Source: Natrialba sp. SSL1 (GTDB lineage: Archaea > Halobacteriota > Halobacteria > Halobacteriales > Natrialbaceae). Taken from it: 64,000 nucleotides of DNA. Shown here piece after piece: positions 9,770-19,863 of the stretch; positions within the stretch are counted from its first letter, which is position 1, and each line of letters starts with the position of its first letter. Position numbers and translations under genes: made by a program. The notes below the pieces were generated by a model. That model ran no database searches and was not told where the DNA came from. It saw only the letters and a program-made list of their open reading frames with translations. The stretch is from the NCBI RefSeq assembly GCF_001861355.1, contig NZ_MASN01000035.1:462793-526792 (forward strand), in the 5' to 3' direction.

Positions 9770-11950
9770 CTAGAACGGACTCTCAGTCTGCTCTTCTCCT
9801 GCGAGCCACTCGAGTGCATCCTCAACATCGTGAGTCGGCGGCGAGCACGTTCGGTCACGACAGACGTACAGCGTCGGCTCGCCGTCTCTGGCTTCGCGGC
9901 CGGCCCAGATCGGCGGTGCATCTGCGAGGTCGAGTGCAGTGAGCCAGTCCGCGAGTTCGTCGTCCGTCGCTGGCCGACGAGCGAACAGCCGATCCGGCAG
10001 GTACCGCGAGGCGAACGCCTCGCGCCACTCGTCGGGCAGGTCGTCCGCCGCGACCGTGATCTCGAGTGCACCGGACCCGAGTCGGTCCGCGGCGAGACAG
10101 AGCGTCGCGTGCTCGAGCGAGTTCGTCTCGATCCGGTTGGCGTGGGTTTCGAGCACCGTTGTGGCGATTTCCTCGAACTCGTCGCCTCGATCCGCGAACC
10201 CGTCGAGCGCGAGCAGCGTCTCGACCGCGACGCCCGCCGCCGAGGGCGTCGACTGGTCGCCGAGTTCCTGCGGGCGCGTGACGAGCGATTCCCCACTCTC
10301 GGGCGTGAAGTAGAGCGTTCCCCGGTCTGCGTCCCAGAACTCGTCTTCGATGACGCGCGCGAGATCGAGCGCGAACACGAGCTGGTCGACCTCGCCGGTA
10401 GCCTCGTAACAGCCCAGTGCGGCGCGCGCGAGGAACGCATAATCTTCGAGATAGCCGTCGATGGCCACATCCCCGTCTTTGTACCGTCGGGAGAGTCGCT
10501 GCTCGTCTTCGTCCCAGAGCCGATCGCGAACGAACTCGAGTGCGTCGACGGCCATGGTGGCGTACTCGTCCCTTTCCTCATCCCCATCTTCGCCCCCGCC
10601 GAGGACCAGAGCGGCCTCGGCGCAGGTCGCGATCATCAGGCCGTTCCAGCCGGCGAGCACCTTTTCGTCGCGGTTGGGTCGGGGGCGTTGCTCGCGGGCT
10701 GCAAACAGTTTTTCCCGGGCGGACTCGAGTCGCTCCCGAACATCGGTCGCGTCGAGATCGTACTCGGCTGCGAGATCCGACACCGAGGCGACGCGATTCG
10801 GCTGGTTCGAGCCCTCGAAGTTTCCCGACTCCGTGATGTCGTACCGGTCACAGAACAGGTCGGCGTCGGTCTCGTTCTCGAGAACGTCGTGAATCTCGTC
10901 GGGCGTCCAGACGTAGAACGCACCTTCCTCACGCTCGCCGGTGTCGGGGTCCTCGCTCTGGGCATCGAGTGTGCTGAAGAAACCGCCCTCCTCGTGGGTC
11001 AGTTCGCGCTCGACGAACTCGAGTGTCTCGGCGACGACCTCGGCGTAGCGCTCATCGCCGGTCTGCTGGTAGCCGACGAGGAATGCGCGCGGAATCGCGG
11101 CGTTGTCGTACAGCATCTTCTCGAAGTGAGGAACCGTCCAGTCGCGGTCGACGCAGTAGCGGTGGAAGCCGCCGCCGACGTGGTCGTAGAGGCCGCCAGC
11201 AGCCATTGCGTCGAGCGTTTCGACGAGCACGTCCTGAAAGTCGTCGCGTCCGGTTCGGTCTGCGGCGCGAGCGAGCACCCGGAGCCGCGAGGGCTGTGGG
11301 AATTTCGGCCCATCGGAACCGAAGCCGCCGAACTGTCGGTCAGCACTCCGGAGGGAGGCGTTCGCAGCCGCCTCGAGTACGTCGCTCGACGGCGGCTGTG
11401 AGGCGCTGACGGCATCCGGGGTCTCCTCGAGTCGGTCCTTTGCCGCGTCGGTCCACTGCTCGGCGCGGTTCTCGACCTCGTCGCGGTCTCCCTCCCACGA
11501 GTTCGTCACGTTCTCGAGGATATCGAGGAAACCGGGCTGGCCGCGTTTTGCCTTTTTGGGGAAGTACGTCCCAACGTAGAACGGCTTCCCCTCGGGGGTG
11601 AGCCACGCCGAGAGAGGCCAGCCGCCGCGGCCGGTGACGAGCTGGCAGACGGTCATGTAGATGCTGTCGACGTCCGGGCGCTCCTCGCGGTCGACCTTGA
11701 TCGGGACGAAGTTCTCGTTCAGGACCTCGGCGACCTGTTCGTCCGCGAAGCTCTCGTCTTCCATAACGTGACACCAGTGACACGCCGAGTAGCCGATCGA
11801 GAGGAAGATCGGTACGTCGTGCTCGCGGGCCGTTTCGAGGGCCTGCTCGTCCCAGGGCTGCCAGTTGACGGGGTTGTCCGCGTGCTGGCGCAGGTAGGGA
11901 CTTTCCTCCTCGTCGAGCCGATTTCGATCGGTCGGCGTGGATGTAGTCAT
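9770..11950 (-). CDS. COG1331-type thioredoxin domain protein (YyaL/SSP411 family)
   Basis: 726 residues. The N-terminal DsbH-like thioredoxin domain starts with the family signature (SPYLRQHADNPVNW) and carries ACHWCHVM, whose CxxC lies near residue 59. The remaining 500 or so residues are an alpha/alpha toroid as in N-acylglucosamine 2-epimerases (HVGGGFHRYCVDRDWTVPHFEKMLYD). The family is widespread from archaea to human SPATA20, but its biochemical role is not established. The ATG at 11950 (MTTSTPTDRNRLDEEESPY) was chosen; upstream in-frame sequence is Cys/Arg-rich and unlike the family. It ends 33 bases from the convergent SHOCT gene. Confidence 0.85.
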   Translation of the reverse strand: MTTSTPTDRNRLDEEESPYLRQHADNPVNWQPWDEQALETAREHDVPIFLSIGYSACHWCHVMEDESFADEQVAEVLNENFVPIKVDREERPDVDSIYMTVCQLVTGRGGWPLSAWLTPEGKPFYVGTYFPKKAKRGQPGFLDILENVTNSWEGDRDEVENRAEQWTDAAKDRLEETPDAVSASQPPSSDVLEAAANASLRSADRQFGGFGSDGPKFPQPSRLRVLARAADRTGRDDFQDVLVETLDAMAAGGLYDHVGGGFHRYCVDRDWTVPHFEKMLYDNAAIPRAFLVGYQQTGDERYAEVVAETLEFVERELTHEEGGFFSTLDAQSEDPDTGEREEGAFYVWTPDEIHDVLENETDADLFCDRYDITESGNFEGSNQPNRVASVSDLAAEYDLDATDVRERLESAREKLFAAREQRPRPNRDEKVLAGWNGLMIATCAEAALVLGGGEDGDEERDEYATMAVDALEFVRDRLWDEDEQRLSRRYKDGDVAIDGYLEDYAFLARAALGCYEATGEVDQLVFALDLARVIEDEFWDADRGTLYFTPESGESLVTRPQELGDQSTPSAAGVAVETLLALDGFADRGDEFEEIATTVLETHANRIETNSLEHATLCLAADRLGSGALEITVAADDLPDEWREAFASRYLPDRLFARRPATDDELADWLTALDLADAPPIWAGREARDGEPTLYVCRDRTCSPPTHDVEDALEWLAGEEQTESPF

Positions 11951-12035
11951 ACCCACGCCTACGGCTGGCGGTTGTAAAAGACCGACGTACGTGCGCTGGC
12001 ATCGCAGTACGCACACTCGGGGACACGCCGTCGCG

Positions 12036-12545
12036 CTACGCGATGCCGAGCAGTGAAACCCCGAACGCGGACGCACCAGTCAGAATCACCGTCCAGATGG
12101 CGATACCGACGGTCATCCACCCCGCGACGAGTCGCTCCCGGCTCCCCGCGAGCAGCGCGACGATCGCGGCGATGTGAACCCCGGTAAGGACCGGCCCACC
12201 AAAGGAGATGCCGGGCAGACCGTACCTGTCCCAGAGAGTTCGTGCTCGCGCGTAGCGATCGCTCGGCTCCGGTTCGGCGTCATCGTCGGTCCCGCGCCAG
12301 TTCGCCCACCAGGCCGAGAGCCGCCCGTGAAACAGGATCAGAGCGTACACGGAGAGAACGTTTCCCGCGAAGGCGATGATCCCCGTCAGAATTGGATCGA
12401 GCCCGAGTCCGATCGCGATCGGGATCACGACGAGGATCTCGAACACCGGGATCGCAGCGAAGAGGAACACCAGTAGGTACTGGACGAATCCGGTGGCGTC
12501 CTCGAGTATCGTTCCGACGTCAACGAGTAGCGGCGTGAGTGACAT
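12036..12545 (-). CDS. Small multidrug export-type membrane protein (COG2426 family)
   Basis: 169 residues with about five membrane segments. The N-terminal half has the family pattern FAAIPVFEILVVIPIAIGLGLDP followed by a basic/acidic cytoplasmic loop (WRGTDDDAEPEPSDRYARAR) and GLPGISFGGPVLTGVH. This matches the putative small multi-drug export family (PF06695), a name based on weak evidence; actual transport has not been shown for most members. Start ATG at 12545. A 17-base tandem repeat lies 36-105 bases upstream, in or beside its promoter. Confidence 0.75.
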   Translation of the reverse strand: MSLTPLLVDVGTILEDATGFVQYLLVFLFAAIPVFEILVVIPIAIGLGLDPILTGIIAFAGNVLSVYALILFHGRLSAWWANWRGTDDDAEPEPSDRYARARTLWDRYGLPGISFGGPVLTGVHIAAIVALLAGSRERLVAGWMTVGIAIWTVILTGASAFGVSLLGIA

Positions 12546-12580
12546 GCGATTGTGTGGAGTGGCGGACTGTGGTTGTGCGG

Positions 12581-12650
12581 GTGTGAGCGACAGCAGGTGT
12601 GGGGTGACAGCAGATTCGGAGTGACAGCAGGCGGAGAGTGACAGCAGATG
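12581..12650. repeat. 17-base tandem repeat, four copies, in a promoter region
   Basis: The core GACAGCAG recurs at 12589, 12606, 12623 and 12640, exactly 17 bases apart each time. Three of the four units have TGACAGCAG. The rest of each unit varies (for example GTGTGGGG, ATTCGGAG, GCGGAGAG). It lies upstream of the leftward export-type gene and downstream of aconitase's 3' end. There are no spacers of CRISPR type. Confidence 0.85.
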
Positions 12651-12723
12651 TGAAAGTCGATAGATCAGCGCGAGCAGAGCGGTGCCGACCGCCGCGTGAG
12701 GGGCGTGTACAGAGCGCGCTCGA

Positions 12724-15486
12724 TCAGTTCAGTTCCTCGGTGAGCAGCCGGCGCAGCACGAGGTGGAGCACGCCGCCGTTCTCGACGTACTCGACGGCCA
12801 TCGGGGTGTCGACCTGTGCGGTCACCGAGAACTCGACGGTCTCGCCGTCGTCAGTCTCGGCAGTGACGTCCAGTTCGGCGTTCGGTTCGAGGCCGTTCTC
12901 GAGACCGGAAATCTCGAAGTACTCGTCGCCCTCGAGACCGAGTTCTTCCCAACCCTCGCCCTCGGCGAACTGCAGCGGCAGAACGCCCATGCCGATGAGA
13001 TTGTCGCGGTAGATGCGCTCGTAGCTCTTGCCGATGGTCGCGCGGATGCCGAGCAGGTCGGTACCCTTCGCAGCCCAGTCACGGCTCGAGCCGGTGCCGA
13101 GTTCGTCACCAGCCATGACGATGAGCGGGGTGTCTTCCTCGCGGTAGCGCTCGGAGGCTTCGAAGACGGTGGTCTCCTCGCCGGTCGGGTGGTGGACGGT
13201 GTAGCCGCCTTCCTTCCCGTCGAGCAGCTCGTTCTCGATGCGGACGTTCGCGAAGGTGCCACGCATCATGACCTCGTGGTTCCCGCGGCGAGAGCCGTAG
13301 GTGTTGAACTCGTGAACCGGCACGTCACGTTCGGTGAGCCACTGGCCGGCCGGCAGGTCCTCGCCGAACAGGCCGGCGGGGCTGATGTGGTCGGTCGTGA
13401 CCGTGTCACCGAGCGTGAGCAGCGCGCGGGCGTCTTCGACGTTGTCCACGCCGGGCTTTTCGAGCGGGAAGTCTTGGAAGAACGGTGGCTCGCGGATGTA
13501 GGTGGACTCCGAATCCCAGTCGTAAACGTCGCCGGTCGGTGCGTCGAGCGCTTCCCAGCGGTCGTCGCCCTCGTAGACGCTTGCGTACTTCTCTTCGAAC
13601 ATCTCGGGGGAGATGCTGTCGTGGATCGTCTGGCGGATCTCCTCGGTGTCCGGCCAGATGTCCTCGAGGTAGACCTCTTCGCCGTCGTCGTTCGTGCCGA
13701 TCGGCTCGGTTTCGAGGTCGATATCCATCCGCCCAGCGAGACCGTAGGCGACGACCAGCGGCGGGCTGGCGAGGTAGTTAGCCTGGATCTTCGGGTGGAT
13801 GCGGGCCTCGAAGTTGCGGTTGCCAGAGAGGACACTCGTCGTCCAGAGATCGTGCTCGTCGATCGCGTTCTCGATCGGCTCTGGGAGCGGTCCGGAGTTG
13901 CCGATACAGGTCGTACAGCCGTAGCCGACGACGTGGTAGCCCAGTTCCTCGAGATCATCGAGCAGCTCCGCGCGTTCGAGGTACTCGGTGACGACACGGC
14001 TGCCGGGTGCGAGACTCGTCTTGACGTAGTCGGGAATTTCGAGGCCCTGCTCGGCGGCGTTACGGGCCAACAGTCCGGCACCGACCATCACGGACGGGTT
14101 CGAGGTGTTCGTACAGGACGTGATCGCGCTGACGAGGACGTCGCCGTGACCGATCTCGACCTCGGTCCCGTCCTCGAGTTCGACGGGAACTTTCTCGTCG
14201 AGCGGGAGACCCGGACCGGCGTCGGTCGCGTCGGCTGCAGCTGCACCGCTGCCGTCGCCGATTGCGGGCTCGCCACCCGCACCGATGACGCCCTGCTCCT
14301 CGAGGAGGGCCGGGAAGTGGTCGTCGAGATCGCCCATCGGGATGCGCTGGTGGGGCTTCTTGTGACCGGCGAGGCTCGGTTCGACCTCGTCGAGGTCGAA
14401 TTCGACGGTTTCCGTGTACTCGGGCTCCTGCTCGCCGAAGAGGCCCTGAGCCTCGAGGTACTCGCGGACGAGTTCGATGTGCTCCTCGTCGCGACCCGTG
14501 AGTTCGAGGTACTCGAGTGTCTTCTCGTCGACGGGGAACATGCTGATCGTCGAGCCCTGTTCGGGGGCCATGTTCGAGATGGTCGCACGGTCCGCGACCG
14601 AAAGCTGGGAGACGCCGGGGCCGTAGAACTCGACGAACTTGTCGACGACGCCGACCTGACGGAGCTTTTCGGTGATGTGGAGCACCAGGTCCGTTGCCGT
14701 GGCCCCCTCGGGGAGCTCGCCCGACAGGCGAACGCCGACGACGTCCGGCAATGACATGTTGATCGGCTGACCGAGCAGCGCCGCCTCGGCCTCGATACCG
14801 CCGACACCCCAGCCGACGACACCGATGCCGCCGATCATCGGGGTGTGGCTGTCGGTGCCGACGAGCGTGTCGGGAACGAGCCACTGTTCGCCATCCACTT
14901 CGCGCTCGTGGACGACCCGACCGAGGTGCTCTAAGTTGACCTGGTGGACGATCCCCGTCCCCGGCGGCACGACGTTGAACTCGTCGAAGGCCTGCTGGGC
15001 CCACTTGATCGCACGATATCGCTCCTCGTTGCGCTCGTACTCGATTTCGACGTTCTTCTCGTAGGCGTCGTCGGTGCCGAAGTGGTCGACCTGCACGCTG
15101 TGGTCGATCACGAGGTCACAGGGGACTTCGGGCTCGACGACCGTCGGGTCGACGCCCTTGCGGTCCGCCGCCGAGCGCAGCGCCGCGAGGTCCACCACTG
15201 CGGGAACGCCGGTCAGGTCCTGCAGAACGACCCGCGACACCGTAAAGGGGACCTCGGCGTCCGGCACGTCGGGCTCCCAGGAGGCCGCGGCGCGAACCGA
15301 GTCCGCGTCGATCTGGTCGCCGTCAGCGTTTCGGAGGACGGACTCGAGTAGAATGCGAATGCTCACCGGCAGTTTATCGAGGTCGCAAAGACCCTGTTCC
15401 TCGAGAACGGTGAGGTCGGCCATCTTGTACGTCTCGCCGTCATGTTCGAATTCCCGGATCGCGTCCGAGAACGTATCGGTTGCCAT
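12724..15486 (-). CDS. acnA: Aconitate hydratase
   Basis: 920-residue AcnA/IRP-type aconitase, catalysing citrate to isocitrate in the citric acid cycle. The [4Fe-4S] cysteines are visible in [12 protein letters not shown] (near residue 456) and [13 protein letters not shown] (near 522-525). The swivel domain follows with [14 protein letters not shown]. Start chosen at 15486 ([18 protein letters not shown]), because upstream in-frame sequence is Arg/Ser-rich and unlike aconitase. A TATA-like GTTTATACGG on the minus strand about 85 bases upstream would give a leader of about 60 bases. A short acidic/Ala segment near residue 410-425 is a normal loop expansion. Confidence 0.95.
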   Translation of the reverse strand: MATDTFSDAIREFEHDGETYKMADLTVLEEQGLCDLDKLPVSIRILLESVLRNADGDQIDADSVRAAASWEPDVPDAEVPFTVSRVVLQDLTGVPAVVDLAALRSAADRKGVDPTVVEPEVPCDLVIDHSVQVDHFGTDDAYEKNVEIEYERNEERYRAIKWAQQAFDEFNVVPPGTGIVHQVNLEHLGRVVHEREVDGEQWLVPDTLVGTDSHTPMIGGIGVVGWGVGGIEAEAALLGQPINMSLPDVVGVRLSGELPEGATATDLVLHITEKLRQVGVVDKFVEFYGPGVSQLSVADRATISNMAPEQGSTISMFPVDEKTLEYLELTGRDEEHIELVREYLEAQGLFGEQEPEYTETVEFDLDEVEPSLAGHKKPHQRIPMGDLDDHFPALLEEQGVIGAGGEPAIGDGSGAAAADATDAGPGLPLDEKVPVELEDGTEVEIGHGDVLVSAITSCTNTSNPSVMVGAGLLARNAAEQGLEIPDYVKTSLAPGSRVVTEYLERAELLDDLEELGYHVVGYGCTTCIGNSGPLPEPIENAIDEHDLWTTSVLSGNRNFEARIHPKIQANYLASPPLVVAYGLAGRMDIDLETEPIGTNDDGEEVYLEDIWPDTEEIRQTIHDSISPEMFEEKYASVYEGDDRWEALDAPTGDVYDWDSESTYIREPPFFQDFPLEKPGVDNVEDARALLTLGDTVTTDHISPAGLFGEDLPAGQWLTERDVPVHEFNTYGSRRGNHEVMMRGTFANVRIENELLDGKEGGYTVHHPTGEETTVFEASERYREEDTPLIVMAGDELGTGSSRDWAAKGTDLLGIRATIGKSYERIYRDNLIGMGVLPLQFAEGEGWEELGLEGDEYFEISGLENGLEPNAELDVTAETDDGETVEFSVTAQVDTPMAVEYVENGGVLHLVLRRLLTEELN

Positions 15487-15607
15487 AGCTAGACTTCGGA
15501 CCGGAGTGTTTTGAATCTCTCGAGAATCGTCCGGAGAGTGAGTCTCCGCCTGCGTTCGGCTGCCGTATAAACCCAACTGAATCTCAGTCGTTCCGCATCT
15601 CGATCGC

Positions 15608-16159
15608 TTACGGCGTTCTGACGTACTCGACGAACGCGAAGCCGTCGCGCTCGTCGCGCTCGAGTTCGTCGAAGTCCGCTCGATTCCAGTCGGGGAAGCG
15701 CGTGTCACCGTCTGGCTCCTCGTGGACTTCGGTCACGATCAGCCGGTCGAGCGCGGGCAGGTACTGCTCGTAGACGGTCGCGCCGCCGGCGACGAACACC
15801 CGGTCAGTGCCCTCGTGGCGCTCGTCGGCCGCAGTTTCTGCCTGCTCGACGGCCGACTGCAGGTCGTGGGCGACGACTGCGTTCTCGGGCGTCTCGAGGT
15901 CCCGGCTCGTCAGCACGACCGTGGTTCGCCCGGGGAGCGGTTCGCCGAGCGCGTCGACGATGTTCTCGTAGGTGACCCGGCCCATGATGACCGGATGGTC
16001 CATCGTGGTCTCCTTGAAGTGTTGCAGATCCGCAAGGATGTGCCAGGGCATGTCGCCGTCCTTGCCGATGACACCGTTGTCGGCGACCGCGACGATACCG
16101 ACGAGTTCGCGGTCGGGTTCGACGACCGGGTCGGTGTCAGCGTCGGTGCCGTTGGTCAT
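15608..16159 (-). CDS. folA: Dihydrofolate reductase
   Basis: 183 residues. After an acidic lead of about 17 residues it shows the DHFR pattern: VGIVAVADNGVIGKDGDMPWH with the catalytic-loop Trp and conserved acidic region, GRVTYENI, then VFVAGGATVYEQYLP for NADPH and folate binding. It regenerates tetrahydrofolate after thymidylate synthase. Its ATG overlaps the end of thyA by four bases (ATGA type), so the two are translationally coupled. Confidence 0.95.
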   Translation of the reverse strand: MTNGTDADTDPVVEPDRELVGIVAVADNGVIGKDGDMPWHILADLQHFKETTMDHPVIMGRVTYENIVDALGEPLPGRTTVVLTSRDLETPENAVVAHDLQSAVEQAETAADERHEGTDRVFVAGGATVYEQYLPALDRLIVTEVHEEPDGDTRFPDWNRADFDELERDERDGFAFVEYVRTP

Positions 16160-17184
16160 TCAGCGACTCCGAACGTGAGCCCGTCGTGTGACTCGTAGTC
16201 GTGTAGCGTGACGTCCTCGTAGGACAGGTCATCGATTGTGGCCGCGTCGACCTCGAGTGTCGGCCGATCGAGCGGCTCGCGTGAGAGCTGTTCGAGCAGC
16301 CCCGGCACGTGGTCGAGGCGCTCGTCACCCTCGGCCTCGGCGGGCGCTTCGGACTCAAGCCATTCGCGAATCTCGCGGTACTCATCGCGTGCCTCGACAT
16401 CGGCGAGCCGAGTCTGCAGTGCGTCGAGGTTGTCCGCGTACCACTCCCCGCGGGCACCGCGGCCGCAGTAGACGTGTGCGTCGACGACAGTGTGGGCGAA
16501 CGTGCCGGGTTCGAAGCCGGTCTGCTGGGCGACGATTTTTGTCAGGAGCGCGTAGGCCGCGATGTTGAACGGAATCCCGAGCGCGATGTCGCCCGAGCGC
16601 TGCGTGAGGTGGCAGTTCAGCCGGTCGCCCTGGACGTTGAAGACGAACGAGTAGTGACACGGCGGCAGGGTCGAGACGGCCGCGTTCGCGGGATGCCAGG
16701 CGTTGACGACGAGTCGGCGCGAGTTCGGCGAGTCCGAGAGTGTATCGATTACGTACTGCAGTTGGTCGAACGTCCGTCGCGTCTCGCCGTCGGCGGTCTC
16801 CTCTGCGGTGACCCACCGGTGGCTCTCGTCTGGCCAGGACTCGCCCGGCAGCTGTGCGGGCTCCTCGGGAACCGGGAAGCGTCGCCAGAAGCGGCCGTAG
16901 GCGGTGTCGAGGTGGCCCTCCTCGTCGGCCCAGGCGTCCCAGATTTTGGTCTCCTCGCGGAGGTCGCGGATGTGCTCTTCACCCGATAGATACCAGCAGA
17001 CCTCGTGGAGCATTGAACTCCAGCGATAGCCGTCCATTTGCTTGGTCGTCAGCAGGGGGTAGCCCTCCTGCAGGTCGACCTCGTAGTGCTCGCTGAACGA
17101 GGAAATCGTGTCGACGCCGGTGCGGTTGGGCTTGTACGCCCCCTCGCTGAGTGCCGCGTCGACGAGGTCCAGGTACTGTTGCAT
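16156..17184 (-). CDS. thyA: Thymidylate synthase
   Basis: 342 residues, converting dUMP to dTMP with methylene-tetrahydrofolate. The catalytic cysteine is C176 in STLPPCHYSF, and the folate/dUMP residues follow in LTQRSGDIALGIPFNIAAYA. It is longer than the E. coli enzyme (264) because of a segment after FWRRFPVPEE (about residues 103-135) and an extended C-terminal region rich in Glu. First gene of a thyA-folA operon; the stop overlaps the folA start. ATG at 17184 (MQQYLDLVDAAL) fits the family N-terminus. Confidence 0.95.
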   Translation of the reverse strand: MQQYLDLVDAALSEGAYKPNRTGVDTISSFSEHYEVDLQEGYPLLTTKQMDGYRWSSMLHEVCWYLSGEEHIRDLREETKIWDAWADEEGHLDTAYGRFWRRFPVPEEPAQLPGESWPDESHRWVTAEETADGETRRTFDQLQYVIDTLSDSPNSRRLVVNAWHPANAAVSTLPPCHYSFVFNVQGDRLNCHLTQRSGDIALGIPFNIAAYALLTKIVAQQTGFEPGTFAHTVVDAHVYCGRGARGEWYADNLDALQTRLADVEARDEYREIREWLESEAPAEAEGDERLDHVPGLLEQLSREPLDRPTLEVDAATIDDLSYEDVTLHDYESHDGLTFGVAE

Positions 17185-17276
17185 TGTCGCCCCGTTCTGT
17201 GTGCGTCGCCTTTAGCGTTGAGTTTCGAGGGAGTCACAGAACGGTTCGCATACGCCGCTGACTATTCATACATTGA

Positions 17277-17735
17277 TCATGTTTGTGTATCAGCGGTTCG
17301 CTCCTGTATTGCCTGTCGAACGGCGAGACCCATGAGATAGGCCATTCCGCCAAAGAGTACGGCACCAGCTATCCCTGCCAGTGGTCCATTAGTCAGTCCT
17401 TCGATGAGTTCTCCACGAGGGTCGAGTTTGTACCCGAGTGCTCTCGGAGGAGTATACCGAGTGTCCATCGAGCCACGCAGATACCCAACGGCCGGCGGAA
17501 ACACGAACAGCCAGAGGATGCTACTGAAAACGACACTGAGTCCCGAGAGCACACCCGCTCGTGACCAGCCGGCACAAAATGCAATCCCCACTGAGAGGAA
17601 CACCAGTAGAACGCCGAGCCCGCTGTCGAAGCCGAGTAGAAAGAGGACTGACGCGAAGAGCGGCAGGAGGAGTGTCGCGATCAGAACGAGAATTCGGGGG
17701 CGTTTCTCTCCAAGAATCGCGTCCCGGAAATCCAT
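17277..17735 (-). CDS. Membrane protein, unknown function
   Basis: 152 residues with about four membrane helices (16-36, 41-60, 64-83 and 118-141). The loop between helices 3 and 4 carries a charged conserved-looking segment (MDTRYTPPRALGYKLDPRG). Start ATG at 17735. It lies directly downstream (minus strand) of a decayed antitoxin gene, where a toxin would be expected, but it does not look like a PIN-domain toxin. No family was recognised. Confidence 0.65.
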   Translation of the reverse strand: MDFRDAILGEKRPRILVLIATLLLPLFASVLFLLGFDSGLGVLLVFLSVGIAFCAGWSRAGVLSGLSVVFSSILWLFVFPPAVGYLRGSMDTRYTPPRALGYKLDPRGELIEGLTNGPLAGIAGAVLFGGMAYLMGLAVRQAIQERTADTQT

Positions 17736-17807
17736 GCTTGCAGTTGTGAGTACAACAACAAAAAGACCATTGCCGATCAGCTGATCAGCTGCTTGTGAGT
17801 AATTGAT

Positions 17808-17999
17808 TTACTCGCGAATCGCATCGCGCATCGTCTCGGCCTCCGCGTCGGTGAGCACTCCCGCGAGATCGAGCAACGACCGCTCGCTTGCGATCCGGTC
17901 GATCGTGTCCGAGACAGATTCTCCCTCTCGCTTCCGCGCGTTGAGCCGCTAATACACGTCCTCGGTAAGGCGGACGTTCCGGTACTCGGTGTCGCTCAT
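17808..17999 (-). pseudogene. VapB-type antitoxin gene interrupted by a TAG codon
   Basis: Reading from the ATG at 17999 gives MSDTEYRNVRLTEDVY, then TAG (17951-17949), then in the same frame RLNARKREGESVSDTIDRIA and on to a normal stop at 17810-17808: 64 codons in total. The layout (a short strand, then YxRLxxRKREGESxSDTI, then an acidic helical tail ending RDAIRE) is that of haloarchaeal VapB-like ribbon-helix-helix antitoxins. TAG replaces what is normally a Glu codon (GAG to TAG is one change). No VapC toxin follows. A palindrome, GATCAGCTGATC, lies just downstream at 17775-17786. A sequencing error is possible. Confidence 0.7.
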
Positions 18000-18117
18000 G
18001 TAGGCATGGATGTGGAGAATCGGCGTAACTGTTGTGCCGGTCTCCAAACGAACACTTCCACTCCGTTCCCCAAACCGTCTTTAGCCCCGCGTCCCTGCCA
18101 CCGACTACGACGACACT

Positions 18118-19863
18118 ATGGCAGGTCCCACCGGCACTCGAGTACTCGCCCTCCCGCCGACCGCGGTACTCGAGCGATCGGTTGCAACCCTCGAAGACAT
18201 CGCGGTGACGGTCGGGCCGGATGCGGTCTGGCTGTTCGGATACGCGCGTGAGCCGACGGCGGCGGCCCGCGCGCGCCACGTCATGGACGTGCCGGTGATT
18301 CACCCGCCGCTCGAGACGGCCGACAGTGGGGCGCTCCCTCGACACAGGATTAGTGACGAACTCGAGTTCGCCGTGGCGCAGCATCCGCGGGCGCTCGGTG
18401 CGGTTGCTGGTGCTGGTGCTGATGTTAGTACTGATTCTGGTTCTGATGTTGGGGCTGATTCTGGTGCTGATAGTGCTGCTGATGGTGGTAACAGTGCTGC
18501 TGATGGAGACAGCAACAGTGACGGTAACGGGAATGATGACGGGAGCAAAACTGGACCCCTGAGTCACGACGCCCTCATGAGTCACGACGCCCTCATCTGC
18601 GACCACATCACGACCACGACGCGGCCCACCGCACTCGAGACGACCCTCGATCACGCGGACGAACTCGCGGCGGCGCTCCCGGCCGGCCAGGAGACGACCG
18701 TCCTGACCGGCGGGCTGCCCGCCGGCTACGACGAACGGTGGCACCTCGACGCCGGGACGGGAGCCGTCCGAACCGTCGAGCACGATCCGCTGCGTTCCGC
18801 CGAGCCAGTCGCCGACGACGCCGTTGCGGTCCGCGTCCGGGGAGCCGGTCCCGTCGACGGCTACGGCGGCGCGAAATCCGTGGTGGCACTCGAGTACAGT
18901 CCTGACGGAACACTCTCGAGTACAGCCTACGCACCTGGTGATTTCGGACTCGAATCGGTTACCGGAGTCGGCCAGAAGACAGCGAACCGCCTCGAATCGC
19001 AGGGAGTGACGACTCGGTCGGAGCTACTCGAGTTGTCCGTCGCTGCGCTCGCCGATATCGATGGAATCGGGGCAAAGAGCGCGCGTCGAATGCACGAGCA
19101 CGCGCGGGTACTCGAGTCGGGCGAGCCGCGGCGGCTCACAGACGAGCCACTCCCCGGCGAAGCGTGGGGACGACCACCGCTCTGTCTCGACATCGAAACC
19201 GACGGGCTCTCGCCCACGATCATCTGGCAGATTGGGGTTTACGATCCCGAATCGGACACCCATCGGGCGTTCGTCGAGCGCGACGACCCCACCGACCGGG
19301 AATCGGTCGTTCGGGAGTTCTGCGACTGGTTGCTCGGCGTTCACCCAAATCGGGCGCTGCTCACCTGGAACGGCCGGGGATTCGACTACCGACATCTGGA
19401 TGCGTTCGTCGCCCGCCACTGCCCCGAGTACGTCGACGACTGGGAGTCAGTTCCGAAGTTCGACCTCTACCGCTGGGCGACCGACCGTGAGGACACCGGC
19501 AACGCGCTCCTCCCCGGCCGGACGAACGAACTCGACGTCGTCGCGACCGAACTCGGCTACGAAGGCCTGGGAACCGGACTCAACGGCGCGCGAACCGCGG
19601 CGGCGTACCAACGGTTTATGCGGACGGAGGAGCCGGGTATACTCGAGTGGGACCGCCACGAGGCCTACTGTGAGGACGACTGTCGGGCGCTGTGGCACGT
19701 GTACGAGCGGCTTCGAGATGCACCGCGAGCGTCGGGTGTGGTGGGGTCGGCTGGATCGGCGAGAGCAACGGGATCGACGGAGTCGTCTCCAGACGAAGGC
19801 AGCTCACACGCCGACAGCACTGGCGGTTCGACCAGCGAGCAGACCGGACTTGGTGATTTCTGA
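18118..19863 (+). CDS. RNase H-fold 3'-5' exonuclease with helix-hairpin-helix (MrfB/YprB-like)
   Basis: 581 residues. After an N-terminal domain and a low-complexity Gly/Ala/Ser/Asp stretch (about 95-145), a helix-hairpin-helix DNA-binding pair (about 275-330, VTGVGQKTANRLE and IDGIGAKSARRMHEH) precedes a DEDD-type exonuclease domain: LDIETDGLS near 358 (Exo I), NGRGFDYRHLDAF near 416 (Exo II) and EAYCEDDC near 514 (Exo III). This matches the YprB-type RNase H-like family. Bacillus MrfB is the exonuclease partner of helicase MrfA in mitomycin repair. The helicase gene starts on the base after this stop. A perfect 18-base in-frame tandem duplication is at 18561-18596. Confidence 0.8.
   Translation: MAGPTGTRVLALPPTAVLERSVATLEDIAVTVGPDAVWLFGYAREPTAAARARHVMDVPVIHPPLETADSGALPRHRISDELEFAVAQHPRALGAVAGAGADVSTDSGSDVGADSGADSAADGGNSAADGDSNSDGNGNDDGSKTGPLSHDALMSHDALICDHITTTTRPTALETTLDHADELAAALPAGQETTVLTGGLPAGYDERWHLDAGTGAVRTVEHDPLRSAEPVADDAVAVRVRGAGPVDGYGGAKSVVALEYSPDGTLSSTAYAPGDFGLESVTGVGQKTANRLESQGVTTRSELLELSVAALADIDGIGAKSARRMHEHARVLESGEPRRLTDEPLPGEAWGRPPLCLDIETDGLSPTIIWQIGVYDPESDTHRAFVERDDPTDRESVVREFCDWLLGVHPNRALLTWNGRGFDYRHLDAFVARHCPEYVDDWESVPKFDLYRWATDREDTGNALLPGRTNELDVVATELGYEGLGTGLNGARTAAAYQRFMRTEEPGILEWDRHEAYCEDDCRALWHVYERLRDAPRASGVVGSAGSARATGSTESSPDEGSSHADSTGGSTSEQTGLGDF

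Noticed and set aside
12581..12650. Possible CRISPR array from regularly spaced cores
   Set aside because: The 17-base period is too short and only eight or nine bases are conserved.
12724..15708. Longer aconitase start at 15708
   Set aside because: The extra 74 residues are Ser/Arg/Thr-rich and unlike aconitase; the start at 15486 matches the family.
17775..17790. Palindrome GATCAGCTGATC as a terminator
   Set aside because: No T run follows on either strand at the right place; archaeal termination does not need a hairpin. Kept only as a note in the antitoxin entry.
17785..18783. Minus-strand open frame, 332 codons
   Set aside because: Antisense of the exonuclease gene and covering the antitoxin remnant in another frame; low-complexity and no family resemblance.
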